NCBI GenBank assembly: GCA_029263375.1
Contig: JAJCXP010000393.1
Location: 1 to 38,751, forward strand
DNA from: Acidobacteriota bacterium
GTDB taxonomy: Bacteria > Acidobacteriota > Thermoanaerobaculia > Multivoradales > JAHEKO01
Direction of reading: 5' to 3'
DNA: 38,751 bases
Shown here: piece after piece, positions 1 to 9,175 of the stretch
Layout: each line of letters opens with the position of its first letter
How positions within the stretch are numbered: position 1 is the stretch's first letter
The notes under the pieces: generated by a model
Databases searched by the model: none
Told to the model about the DNA's origin: nothing
The model's input: the letters and a program-made list of their open reading frames with translations, nothing else
Program-made: the position numbers and the translations under genes

Positions 1-278
1 AACTCGGCTCGAGCGCGTCGACGGCGGTCGTAAACGATGGCATGGCCGCCCAGCTCTTCGCAGAATCTGATCGAACTACAGAACCCCAGATTGCACACTA
101 AATGTCGAAACCGAGTGTCTCAAAGTCATTGACACATTCCGGGCGCCGAGACCATCGCAGAACGAAGGCAGCTGCATCGAAAGAGGAAGCCACTTGCGGC
201 CCAGATCACTCGCTCGCCGGAGTGTGACTGACCGCCCATATGCGGCCATTCGATGGTCGCCTCAATCCGGCCACCTGA

Positions 279-420
279 TGGTCGACATGGGTCTTCATCA
301 TGACGCTGTGCTGGAGCCGACACCAGTACGCGGAGATTGTTTGGGACCAGAAGGTGCCGACCTGGCTGGGCTGCCACCAGCGTGCCTTTCGTTTCTTCGG
401 ATGGTGCCAGGGATATCTCG
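279..420 (+). pseudogene. Fragment of an IS21-family IstA transposase
   Basis: Read in the frame of the ATG at 300, this stretch gives WVFIMTLCWSRHQYAEIVWD followed by QKVPTWLGCHQRAFRFFG. That is the typical core of IS21-type IstA transposases, just before the FFGG-P-VIIDN block of the DDE domain. A TGA lies in frame immediately upstream (276-278). After the FFG at 393-401 the reading frame is lost: the next recognisable residues (MVPG) are in another frame. No start, no IstB partner and no terminal inverted repeats are visible. I read it as a decayed IS21 copy at the edge of the island. Family identification is from recognised pattern only. Confidence 0.6.
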
Positions 421-524
421 GTCACAGTCGGTATCCGACCTCACACAGATTGGAGCCAGGACCTGGCGATCCTCCTTAGCCCGCTACGAATACGAGTTGT
501 GGCGACTGAGGAAGACGACTGGAC

Positions 525-707
525 GCAACAATCGGTTTTTGACCCTTTCAGCAGTCAGAAGCTGACCCACCTGAGAGACAAGACATTTTTCGACCAAAGC
601 CCTCAAACTCTTGAGCGAAGGGCGTTTGGACGAAAAATGTACGTGGGGACAAGCAGCGAAGGTGGGTCTCGTTCCGATTGTTGAATGGGTCAATTTCTGA
701 GTGTTGC
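525..707. repeat. 183-bp imperfect palindrome (MITE-like or giant hairpin)
   Basis: The two halves, centred near 616, are reverse complements over almost the whole length. Matching arm blocks include GCAACA (525-530) with TGTTGC (702-707), TTGACCC with GGGTCAA, GACCCACCT with AGGTGGGTC, and ACATTTTTCG-CCAAA with TTTGG-CGAAAAATGT. The core is GCCCT with AGGGC, then CTCAA with TTGAG. As a result, conceptual translations of the two strands here resemble each other. An alternative pairing CAACAATCGG (526-535) with CCGATTGTTG also exists. It could be a miniature inverted-repeat transposable element or a relic of an IS-borne hairpin. No target-site duplication was confirmed. Confidence 0.75.
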
Positions 708-903
708 CAACAACGACGAAGAAGCACGCGACGAGGAGAACAGGGATCGACGTTTTGGTGTTGGCGTCCGTTGCCGACAGCGGTCACGGCGGGGCAGCTG
801 AGCCGTCTATGAAAGGCCGGGGCGTCCTTGTGTGGCATAATCTCGCACGGGCGGCAGATCGCATCACCCAAGCTAACCATCTTCACCGACCGGTAGCGCG
901 GCG

Positions 904-1083
904 ATCCCCCTCGTCTTGATGGTCAACTATGACTTGCCCTGGAATCCGAACCGTCTCGAACAGCGACTCAAAGGCATTCACTGAATCGGGGAGCAGGAGG
1001 CGTGCCACCTCTGGAATCTGGTGGCAAAGAACACCCGCGAAGGCGATGTGTACTCCTGCTTCCTGGACAGCGGCGAGGAATAG
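904..1083 (+). pseudogene. C-terminal remnant of a Snf2-type helicase with an in-frame stop
   Basis: The frame through the ATG at 919 reads [16 protein letters not shown], then LKGIH, a TGA stop, and IGEQEACHLWNLVAKNTREG ending in TAG at 1081-1083. This matches helicase motifs V-VI of Snf2/DISARM-type helicases, where the usual text is [23 protein letters not shown]. The stop replaces the Arg of GRIHRIGQ, consistent with a CGA to TGA change. The N-terminal helicase domains are missing. A possible further scrap, KLTIFTD, lies in another frame near 870-890. The remnant ends three bases before the start of the DruE-like gene, so an older defence helicase probably occupied this spot. Confidence 0.7.
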
Positions 1084-1085
1084 GA

Positions 1086-4000
1086 ATGTACCAAGAGCTC
1101 CAGCACTACACAGACGCGCTACGCACCTACATCACCTCGACGTACCACGTCTCCCACCCCGCACTCGTCGAGTTGCGCGACGACCTCCTGCGGCGCACCG
1201 GAGCGATTGCGCAGGAACCCTATCTGGAGAGCACGGCGCGGTATTCGGGCTTGCGGCGCTACCAGGACCTCGAACTCCCGGCGGCGGTCGCTGAGATCCT
1301 CAGTTGGCTGGGCGAGCGTGGGGTCGTGTTCGACCCGCCCTACGACCATCAGGCCAGTGCGCTTGAGCTTACGCTGAACCCGCCCTTCAAAGACCTGGTC
1401 GTCACTACAGGGACGGGTTCGGGCAAGACGGAGACCTTCCTTCTCCCAATCCTTGGTCGCCTCGCCGCCGAAGCCACCGCGCAGCAGACGTTTCAGACTC
1501 GCGCTGTGCGGGCGCTCCTTCTCTACCCGATGAACGCGTTGGTCAACGACCAGCTAGGGCGGCTCCGCGTCCTCTTCGGAGACAACTCTGTGGCTCGCTG
1601 GTTCACGGATCACGGCGGGCGCCCGATGAAGTTCGCTCGCTACACCGGCCGCACGCTCTACCCTGGCCTGCGCAAGGAGGACACGGACAAGCACCGTGCT
1701 CGTCTACAGAGCCTCCGCTTCTACCTCGATCTCGAGGACAAGGCCGCGAGTGACCCCAAGGCACGTGCGCTCATCAGCGAGTTGCGAAGGCGGGGCAAGT
1801 GGCCAGCCAAGCCGCCCACGACCCCCGGCGAGGAGAACGGCGTCTCGGCCTGGTATGGGAGCGGGCGGTGGAAGGACCGCGACAACAACTGGCTCCGTAC
1901 GATCGAGAGACCCGAAGACTCCGAGCTGTTCCTCCGGCACGAGGCACAGGAGGGCGTGCCCGATCTCCTCGTCACCAACTATTCGATGCTCGAGTACATG
2001 CTCCTGCGACCCATCGAGCGGGGCATCTTTCGAGAGACAGCGGACTACTTCGAAGCCAACCGAGACCAGCGGCTCCTGCTGATCCTCGACGAGGCCCACC
2101 TCTATCGGGGCGCTCAAGGAACCGAGGTGGCCATGCTGATCCGGCGCCTTCGGAATCGATTGCGGCTGCCGCTAGAGCAGCTTCAGGTAGTTTGCGCCAG
2201 CGCGTCTTTTCCCAACCCCGAGACGGCTCGGCTCTTCGCTGCCGGTCTGGCAGGGAAGCCCGCGACAGGGTTCGACGTGCTCACCGGTAGGAAGAAGGCC
2301 GCAAGCCCCTCCGGGCCGGGCGATGACGAAGCCGCCGCCGCGCTCGCTGCGGTGGACCTCGCGCAGTTCCGAACGGAAGATCTCCCGGCGCGCGTCGAGG
2401 CCGTGACGACCGTCCTCTCATTAAGCCTCTCGAACGAGGCGCGGTCTCTTGTCGTCGTCGGCCCCGCGGGCGCCAAGGTCGAGCTGCGCTGCTTGTTATC
2501 CGATCTGGAGACGGTGCAACTCGACTTCACAGTTGGCGATGAGGCGCAGGAGTTGCCTGACGACGTGGTCGCCGTCCTCGGCGGGAGGTCAGACGCGCCT
2601 GTGGAGGTCCGCGTGGGTGGAGCCGTCGAGATCACGGTCGACGGCAACAACATCCGCATGGCCTCTGGCCGAGATCCCATCGCGCGCTTACTGTACAGCT
2701 CGCTCGGAGCGCTCCCGGTCACCGGACGGCTGCTCAACCTGACGAGCGGCACCGTGTCCGACGAGGATCACGAACGCGACCCCCCAGGCGTGGGCTCAGC
2801 GCAGGAGATCGGGGCGCTTAGCGCCAGGCTGTTCCCTGCTGTGGATGCGGGCCTCGCCCGAGCAGCGACGGACGCGCTTGTGGAACTCGCCTCCATGGCC
2901 AAGCGGGGTGGCGGTACGCCCCTCCTGGCTGCGCGCGCGCACGCGTTCTTCCGAGGGCTCCCGGGGCTGTGGGCATGCGCCGACCCTGCCTGCGATCAGA
3001 TCTCCGACTCGATGCGATCGCGCTGGGCCGACGAACCCCCGACGGGCGCGCTCTACGGTCAGCCACGGCGTACCTGTGGCTGCGGTGCTCGGGTCTTCGA
3101 GGTGTTTACTTGCCGGTCGTGCGGCTCCGCCTATTTCAAGGGCTATTCGTTCGATCCGAACGAGCCTGACTACCTCTGGTCAGAGGACGTCGGAGAGGTC
3201 GACGACGTAGAGGGCGTCGTCCAGCCTGTGCTGCTAGCGCTCGAGGAGCCCTCCCCCGGCTCTGGAGCGCGATTCGAATACTTGGACCCCCTGTCTGGGC
3301 GCGTCGGATCTCGCAGCGAGACCGCGCGGGAGGTCTGGCTGCCTCCCCTCGGACAGCGGGACACGCCCGCGGGCGTGTTACAGAGCTGTCCCTGCTGCGG
3401 AACTCGTGGGGCCGACATCATGGACCATGTGACGAAGGGCGATGAACCGTTCCAAGAGATCGTCTCGTCGCAACTGCTGGAGCAGCCGCCACGTCCCGGC
3501 GTCGACAGTCCGCTGAAAGGCAGAAAGACGCTGATCTTCTCCGACGGACGTCAGGCCGCTTCTCGCCTGGCGGGCAAGCTCCAGCAGTACTCCCTGCGCG
3601 ACGCCGTGCGCCCCCTCGCCCTCGGAGGCTTCGCCGAACTCGAACGTAGGTTCGGGAACCCGGTCATGCTCGACCACGCATACGCCGCCCTGCTTACGGG
3701 CTGCGTGCTCAACGGCGTCACACTTCGCCCCGCCCAGGCGTCGCACTTCGACGCCGACCTCGAGGTGTTCAGGGACCTGCTGACGAGCGGACCTCCGGCG
3801 ACCGAACGAGAGGTGTTCAATCGCTCCGCGGAGTTGAATACCCAGCGCACCAACAAAGCTCTGATGCTCGCGCTCTACCCGGTCCTCAAGGACGCTCACA
3901 CTGGCCTCAGCGCGCTCGGACTGGGGACGATCCGTGCCAGCCTGGACCGAACCGACCTCCGTGCCTTCGAGCAGATCCCCGCCCCACCTGAGCCCTCGGA

Positions 4001-7000
4001 GCTGTCGGAAGATGAACGCCGCTGGGCGCTGCTAGACCTGTGGGTGAACGACGCTGTGCTGAGCCACGCGTTGTACCTCCCCACGACGCCCAGCGAGTGG
4101 CTCGACGCGGCTGGTGGGGCGAAGATCAAGCGCACCAAAGCGAGCTTCCCCGGTTTCGTGAAGGACCTGGTCGGGACCCGCTGGTTCAACGCCAACCTCC
4201 GTGGCGGAGCCGGCGTGCCGACCCCCTGGGCGCGCTTCATCACCCGGACGTTCGCGACCAACGAGACCGCCAACGGGTTCATCCTCCGCGCCAGTAGGCT
4301 CCGCGTCGTCACGACGGGCGTCTCCTGGCGGCGCTGCGACACCTGCACAACGGCGCAGCCTGCTAATCCGCTATCCGGCGATCGCTGCAGAGTGCGACTT
4401 GGGCGGCGGGTCTGTACAGGCATCACGCGTCCGCTCGTTCCGAGTCAGGACCCGGTGTTTCTGTCGCGCAAGGGGCACTTCCGCAGGCACATGAAGCGAC
4501 TCGCCTCAGATCCAGGGTATGCCCCTCACCCGTACGTCGCGGCCGAGCACTCTGCGGCCTTGAACGACAGCAGCAGCAGCGCCGCGGTGGCGCGCGCCGA
4601 GTGGCACGAGCTCCGGTTCCAGGACCTGGACGTCGAGGGGCCCGAAGGACGCCGAGACGGACCGATCGATGTGCTGTCGTGCACCACCACGATGGAAGTC
4701 GGAATCGATATAGGCAGTCTGACCGCCGTCGCGCTCCGAAACGTGCCTCCCGGACGCGCCAACTATCAGCAGCGCGCGGGGCGAGCCGGCCGCCGGGGCT
4801 CTGCGCTCTCCACGGTCATCACCTACTGCGGCGCCGACAGCCACGACCAGGAGTTCTACAGGGATCCAGCCGGCATGGTCAGCGGCCCCGTGCCGGACCC
4901 CACGCTGAATCTCGACAACCTCCAGATCGTGCGGCGCCACTGTTTCGCGCTCTTGATGAGCTTATTCCAGATGGAGAGCATCCCCGATCCGCTCGCCGGG
5001 GACGTGAGCGCGAACGTGTTCGAGAGCCTCGGGATGCTGCGGGACTTTCGCCGTGGCGGCGTCGACGACTTCTCATACGCCGGGCTTGAGGCTTGGCTCG
5101 ATGCAAAGGCGGACCGCGTCAGGGCGGCGCTCGACGAGGTCGTCCCAGAGCCTGTCCTTGACGAGTCGCCGGACTTTGTTGACGAGGTTCCGGCCGCGCT
5201 CCTGGCGGCGCTGCGAGAGGTTGGCGCTGGTCCCGTCGATCCTGACGAGGTCGAAGGAGAGCTTTCGCCGGCGGTCGACGACCTGGTCAGAGAGGGCGGG
5301 GAAGAGGCCCAGGCTGCACGTGGCCTGCTGATGGATTGGGGTGACGATGTCGACTTCGACGCGCTCGATGACGGCCCGGTCGAGAGCACGGAGGCGTCCA
5401 ACAACGACGTAGTGGAGGACTCACCTGAGGGGGGACTCGACCCAGAAAAGCTGCTCGACAAGCTCTTCGACCGCGGGGTGCTCCCGCGATACGCCTTCCC
5501 GACGGACGTAGTCACTTTCCACGTCTTCGACTCTGCCGCGAGCACCGAGCGTCAGGCCGTGTTGAAGTACTCCCCGCAACTCGGCCTGAACCAGGCGCTG
5601 TCGGGTTACGCGCCGGGGCGAGAGGTGTGGGTCAATGGCGAACGACACTACTCCTTCGGCATCTGGACGCCCTTCAACCGACGCGACTGTTGGCAGGCTT
5701 GGTTCGCTATGAAGGTATACTTCGAGTGCGACCGGTGCGGATACGCACGCGTCGAGCCACGGAGCGACGAGCACTACGTGGGGCAGGTTCTCGATTGCCC
5801 AGCCTGCGGAACCGCAGGCTCGCTGGGCGTCGGCACGCGGTCGCTCCGGCCACCGGGCTTCGCGCATCCCATCGAACTCTCAGCTGAGCTGCCGCTCGAG
5901 GACAGTCCGGCCCCGACCCGGCCGACTCGCGCGAAGCTCAGCGCACCGTTCACAGACGTGGGCCCGCCGGAGGCAGCGGAGTCGTCGGCGAACGGTGCCG
6001 GCTACGAGATCTGGACGGCCAAGCAGCGGCTCGTCCTCACGAACACTGGCTCTCGTGACCAGATGCGGCCCGGCTTCCTCTACTGTCCCATGTGCGGCAG
6101 AGCCGAGCCCAACGGTTGGGCCGCGGGACGCTTCCAGCGGGGCGGCCACCCACGACCGAACCCCAACCATCACCCTCATGGCGCGAGTTGCAACGGACGG
6201 CCGACCGTGGTGGTGTTGGGCAACGAGTTCATCACGGACATCGCGCTGGTCAGGTTCCAACTGAGCGAGTCGGTCACGCTCCCGCCTGGGTCTACCGTCG
6301 CGAAGATCGTTTTGACCACAGTCGCCGAGGCGCTGGCTGCGGCCGCCGCGAAGCTCCAAGGTATCGAGGAGTCCGACCTCGGCGCCGAGTACCGGGTCGC
6401 CATGACCAGCGGGGGGCGCACCGGGCACCAGGTTGAGGTCTACCTCTATGATCTCACCCCTGGCGGCGCCGGCTTCGTTCGCTCCGCCGCGCGCAAAGCC
6501 CAGCGGCTCTTCGAGCAGGCGCTGAAGCGCCTTGAGTCGTGTAGTTGCACCCACTCCTGCTACGAGTGCCTGCGCAGCTACAAGAACAAGTGGGACCACA
6601 AGTACCTCCAACGTGGGCTCGCGGCAGCCTTCATCCGTCATGTTTTTCATGGCGAGGCTCCGACCATCTCGCCTGACGCTGAGCGCTGGCTTCTCAGGGC
6701 GCTGTCGGTCGACCTCATCGAGTCCGGCCACCAGGTCGAGGTGGTTGAGGGTGGGCTGTGGCTGCCGGACATTGACGGCCGCGTAGTCGTGCTGGGGCAC
6801 CCCCTTACGCCCAGCGAGCCCGGGTCAGCCGCGGGGCGAGCGCTGGCCGCCTCGGCGGAGCAGGTCGTTATCGTCAATCAGCTCTTGGTAGACCGCGCCC
6901 TGCCCGCAGCGGTCCGCGCAGCGACAGGCGCACTGGCTACGACAGGGAGGGGACAGGCTTTGCCCCAATTCTTGTCCATTACCGAGTCTGGCTGTCCCGT

Positions 7001-7436
7001 CTACGACATGAATAGTCTGACCCTAGGTGGTTGGCCAGAACCGATAGCCCGAGTGAGCATTGAAGGGGCGCCGGAGGACTCTTTCCTAGTCAGATTGGAG
7101 AACCTCACGCTCGAGCGCCTGAACCCAGCTTTCTCAGCCGGAGCATGGGTGCTGTTCAGAAAGACATCGCCTGATGACTACCCGCAGCGCTCCCGCGGCA
7201 GCAGTCCGCGACTGCTCGTGTCAACGCAAAACTCTTTCAACGCCACACGTTCCCGATGGACCTTCGGCATTCCAACTCGGCGGAAGAGTGCCACTGGTCT
7301 TCATCTCGCACACATCACCTACTTCTCCGATGTGGCACCGCGTTCTGAGGCTGCACGCGAGGGTGACGTCTACATTCTCGGGTGCGCTTACGGTGTCTTC
7401 GTTGACGGAGTCCTCGACCTGATCGGAGGTTCGTGA
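1086..7436 (+). CDS. druE: DruE-like giant DEAH helicase with DUF1998 domain
   Basis: 2116-residue superfamily 2 helicase, probably the motor of a Druantia-like anti-phage system acting on DNA in the cytoplasm. Visible motifs: Walker A GTGSGKT (residues 109-115), DEAH box (335-338), and motif VI QRAGRAGRRG (from 1229) preceded by TTTMEVGIDIGSL. Several Cys clusters suggest zinc sites, including CPCCG, CDRCG/CPACG and CPMCG. The C-terminal DUF1998 signature CSCTHSCYECL starts near residue 1819. Size and domain order match DruE (about 2000 residues). I chose ATG 1086 rather than the longer frame from 1002 because the upstream part overlaps the helicase remnant and a purine-rich ribosome site (GAGGAATAGGA) precedes 1086. 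It overlaps the next gene by one base. MrfA-like or DISARM DrmB-like helicases share DUF1998, but length and the nearby DruA favour DruE. Confidence 0.85.
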   Translation: MYQELQHYTDALRTYITSTYHVSHPALVELRDDLLRRTGAIAQEPYLESTARYSGLRRYQDLELPAAVAEILSWLGERGVVFDPPYDHQASALELTLNPPFKDLVVTTGTGSGKTETFLLPILGRLAAEATAQQTFQTRAVRALLLYPMNALVNDQLGRLRVLFGDNSVARWFTDHGGRPMKFARYTGRTLYPGLRKEDTDKHRARLQSLRFYLDLEDKAASDPKARALISELRRRGKWPAKPPTTPGEENGVSAWYGSGRWKDRDNNWLRTIERPEDSELFLRHEAQEGVPDLLVTNYSMLEYMLLRPIERGIFRETADYFEANRDQRLLLILDEAHLYRGAQGTEVAMLIRRLRNRLRLPLEQLQVVCASASFPNPETARLFAAGLAGKPATGFDVLTGRKKAASPSGPGDDEAAAALAAVDLAQFRTEDLPARVEAVTTVLSLSLSNEARSLVVVGPAGAKVELRCLLSDLETVQLDFTVGDEAQELPDDVVAVLGGRSDAPVEVRVGGAVEITVDGNNIRMASGRDPIARLLYSSLGALPVTGRLLNLTSGTVSDEDHERDPPGVGSAQEIGALSARLFPAVDAGLARAATDALVELASMAKRGGGTPLLAARAHAFFRGLPGLWACADPACDQISDSMRSRWADEPPTGALYGQPRRTCGCGARVFEVFTCRSCGSAYFKGYSFDPNEPDYLWSEDVGEVDDVEGVVQPVLLALEEPSPGSGARFEYLDPLSGRVGSRSETAREVWLPPLGQRDTPAGVLQSCPCCGTRGADIMDHVTKGDEPFQEIVSSQLLEQPPRPGVDSPLKGRKTLIFSDGRQAASRLAGKLQQYSLRDAVRPLALGGFAELERRFGNPVMLDHAYAALLTGCVLNGVTLRPAQASHFDADLEVFRDLLTSGPPATEREVFNRSAELNTQRTNKALMLALYPVLKDAHTGLSALGLGTIRASLDRTDLRAFEQIPAPPEPSELSEDERRWALLDLWVNDAVLSHALYLPTTPSEWLDAAGGAKIKRTKASFPGFVKDLVGTRWFNANLRGGAGVPTPWARFITRTFATNETANGFILRASRLRVVTTGVSWRRCDTCTTAQPANPLSGDRCRVRLGRRVCTGITRPLVPSQDPVFLSRKGHFRRHMKRLASDPGYAPHPYVAAEHSAALNDSSSSAAVARAEWHELRFQDLDVEGPEGRRDGPIDVLSCTTTMEVGIDIGSLTAVALRNVPPGRANYQQRAGRAGRRGSALSTVITYCGADSHDQEFYRDPAGMVSGPVPDPTLNLDNLQIVRRHCFALLMSLFQMESIPDPLAGDVSANVFESLGMLRDFRRGGVDDFSYAGLEAWLDAKADRVRAALDEVVPEPVLDESPDFVDEVPAALLAALREVGAGPVDPDEVEGELSPAVDDLVREGGEEAQAARGLLMDWGDDVDFDALDDGPVESTEASNNDVVEDSPEGGLDPEKLLDKLFDRGVLPRYAFPTDVVTFHVFDSAASTERQAVLKYSPQLGLNQALSGYAPGREVWVNGERHYSFGIWTPFNRRDCWQAWFAMKVYFECDRCGYARVEPRSDEHYVGQVLDCPACGTAGSLGVGTRSLRPPGFAHPIELSAELPLEDSPAPTRPTRAKLSAPFTDVGPPEAAESSANGAGYEIWTAKQRLVLTNTGSRDQMRPGFLYCPMCGRAEPNGWAAGRFQRGGHPRPNPNHHPHGASCNGRPTVVVLGNEFITDIALVRFQLSESVTLPPGSTVAKIVLTTVAEALAAAAAKLQGIEESDLGAEYRVAMTSGGRTGHQVEVYLYDLTPGGAGFVRSAARKAQRLFEQALKRLESCSCTHSCYECLRSYKNKWDHKYLQRGLAAAFIRHVFHGEAPTISPDAERWLLRALSVDLIESGHQVEVVEGGLWLPDIDGRVVVLGHPLTPSEPGSAAGRALAASAEQVVIVNQLLVDRALPAAVRAATGALATTGRGQALPQFLSITESGCPVYDMNSLTLGGWPEPIARVSIEGAPEDSFLVRLENLTLERLNPAFSAGAWVLFRKTSPDDYPQRSRGSSPRLLVSTQNSFNATRSRWTFGIPTRRKSATGLHLAHITYFSDVAPRSEAAREGDVYILGCAYGVFVDGVLDLIGGS

Positions 7437-9175
7437 TGGCGCGGATGATCCCAGACGTGGACCCGTCGCAACTCGAGCACACTTCCGAGGAGCCGGTCTA
7501 CGTCGCGCTCAGAGATCAGCTCAGCGACGAGTTCGTCGTGCTCCACTCCTATCCGTGGCTCCGTCCCTGGCGCGGAGAAGGAGCGCTCTTCGAGGGTGAG
7601 GCGGACTTTGTTTTGCTGCACCCGGAACACGGGTTGCTCATCCTTGAGGTCAAGGGGGGCGAGACCATCCGGCATGATGGTCACCGCTGGTTCCGCGACA
7701 CGAAGGCCGGGCCGCGCGAGTTCCAGGATCCGTTCCGGCAAGCACAGCGCAACATGCATGCGCTGCTGGACATCGTAAAGGAGCGTTCCGGCGGGCGTGT
7801 CCGCAAGGGGGACCTCGTCCACGGCTACGCGGTCGTGTTACCGCATATGGACTACGAGGGAAAACCGCCCCCTCACGCCGACAAGGCGATCGTGATCTCC
7901 CGGAGGCACCTCCCGTTCACTGACCAGGCGATCATGAGCGCCTTCCGGGCATGGACGGACGAGCCCCGCGCGCTCCGCCACGACCGGTACCGGATGCTTC
8001 TTTATGAATGCCTGATGCCGCGATTCCGGGTCTTTCGCCCAATCGGGGCCGACATCTCCGCGGCTGCGGACCAGTTGCTTGAACTGACCGAGACGCAGGC
8101 GCAGGTGTTCGAGGGGCTCTACGTGCAAGACCGCGTCCTCGTCGAGGGCGTCGCGGGATCTGGCAAGACCTTCCTGGCACTGCTCCGAGTTCTAGCCTTC
8201 GCCCGTGAGGGGAAGCGGACGCTGTTCGTCTGCTACAACAGAGAGTTGGCGGCTTGGATATGCAGACAGGTCGCAGAGGACCCGCACATTGAAGATTATC
8301 GCTCGCTGCTGACTGTCAAGAACTTCCACGCCTTGGCGGTAGAGTTGGCCGAAGCTGCCGGCATCAAGTTTTGCCCCGAGAGCGGTGGCCAGCCGACTCA
8401 GACGTTTTGGGACGACGAGGTTCCGGATCTCATGGAGCAGGCCGTGCTGGCTCTTGATCTGGCCGAAGAGCCGGCCCAGTTCGACGCCATCGTGGTCGAC
8501 GAAGCACAGGACTTCTCGCTCGGCTGGTGGTACGCGCTTACTCAATCCCTGCTCGAGGCCCCGGACGGGCCTGTCTACGCGTTCATGGACCCCAACCAGT
8601 CGCTACGAGGTGAGATCCAGTGGCCCCCCGTCGAGTTCGACGCTCGATTCCGTCTCAAGGTCAACTGTCGGAACACTCGGAAGATCGCCGCCGCGAGCAC
8701 TTCGGTCCTCGACCTCGAGCCGAACATCTTCACCCGTGCGCCCGCCGGCACCCAGCCTCGACTCCTCCGGGCGAGCACACCGAGGCACCAAAAGGGATTG
8801 GTGCTACAGGAACTGAGGAAGCTGCTCGGCCGTGAGCACGTAACGCCACGTCAACTCGCTGTCATCGGCCCCGCGGCGAAGGCGAACGGCAGCTTGGCGG
8901 AGGTCAGTGAGGTAAACGGAGTGCCGCTCGTGACAAGTGCGGATGCCTGGCGAGACGGCGAGGGGGTGCTCGTGACAACGGCGCGTTCGTTCAAAGGGCT
9001 CGAGGCGGACGTCGTCCTCCTCTACGACCTCGGCGACTTCGGGCGCCTCTTCAGAAAAGAGGATCTTTATGTCGCGTGCACCCGCGCCAAGGTGTTGCTC
9101 ATCGCGGTCGTCCACGGTCAAGAATGTCGCCTAACGATCGATGCGGCCCTTGCCGCGTCTGAGGCCCAGCTATGA
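7436..9175 (+). CDS. NERD nuclease-related domain fused to a UvrD/SF1-like helicase
   Basis: 579 residues. The N-terminal ~200 residues form a NERD domain: GEAD at 54-57 followed by LLILEVKGG (EVK at 71-73), the D...ExK pattern of restriction-endonuclease-fold nucleases. The rest is an SF1 helicase: Walker A GVAGSGKT (238-245), DEAQD motif II (355-359), VNCRNT motif IV, SFKGLEADVVLL motif V and VACTRAK motif VI (546-552). A role in cutting and unwinding foreign DNA with the DruE-like helicase is inferred from operon order. ATG 7436 overlaps the upstream TGA by one base and has GGAGG six bases ahead (7425-7429); GTG 7433 is the alternative start. All helicase motifs look intact. Confidence 0.85.
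   Translation: MARMIPDVDPSQLEHTSEEPVYVALRDQLSDEFVVLHSYPWLRPWRGEGALFEGEADFVLLHPEHGLLILEVKGGETIRHDGHRWFRDTKAGPREFQDPFRQAQRNMHALLDIVKERSGGRVRKGDLVHGYAVVLPHMDYEGKPPPHADKAIVISRRHLPFTDQAIMSAFRAWTDEPRALRHDRYRMLLYECLMPRFRVFRPIGADISAAADQLLELTETQAQVFEGLYVQDRVLVEGVAGSGKTFLALLRVLAFAREGKRTLFVCYNRELAAWICRQVAEDPHIEDYRSLLTVKNFHALAVELAEAAGIKFCPESGGQPTQTFWDDEVPDLMEQAVLALDLAEEPAQFDAIVVDEAQDFSLGWWYALTQSLLEAPDGPVYAFMDPNQSLRGEIQWPPVEFDARFRLKVNCRNTRKIAAASTSVLDLEPNIFTRAPAGTQPRLLRASTPRHQKGLVLQELRKLLGREHVTPRQLAVIGPAAKANGSLAEVSEVNGVPLVTSADAWRDGEGVLVTTARSFKGLEADVVLLYDLGDFGRLFRKEDLYVACTRAKVLLIAVVHGQECRLTIDAALAASEAQL

Noticed and set aside
1002-1085. Start of the DruE-like protein at 1002
   Set aside because: This segment overlaps the helicase remnant read in another frame, has Arg/Pro-rich shadow composition and lacks a ribosome site; ATG 1086 is better placed.
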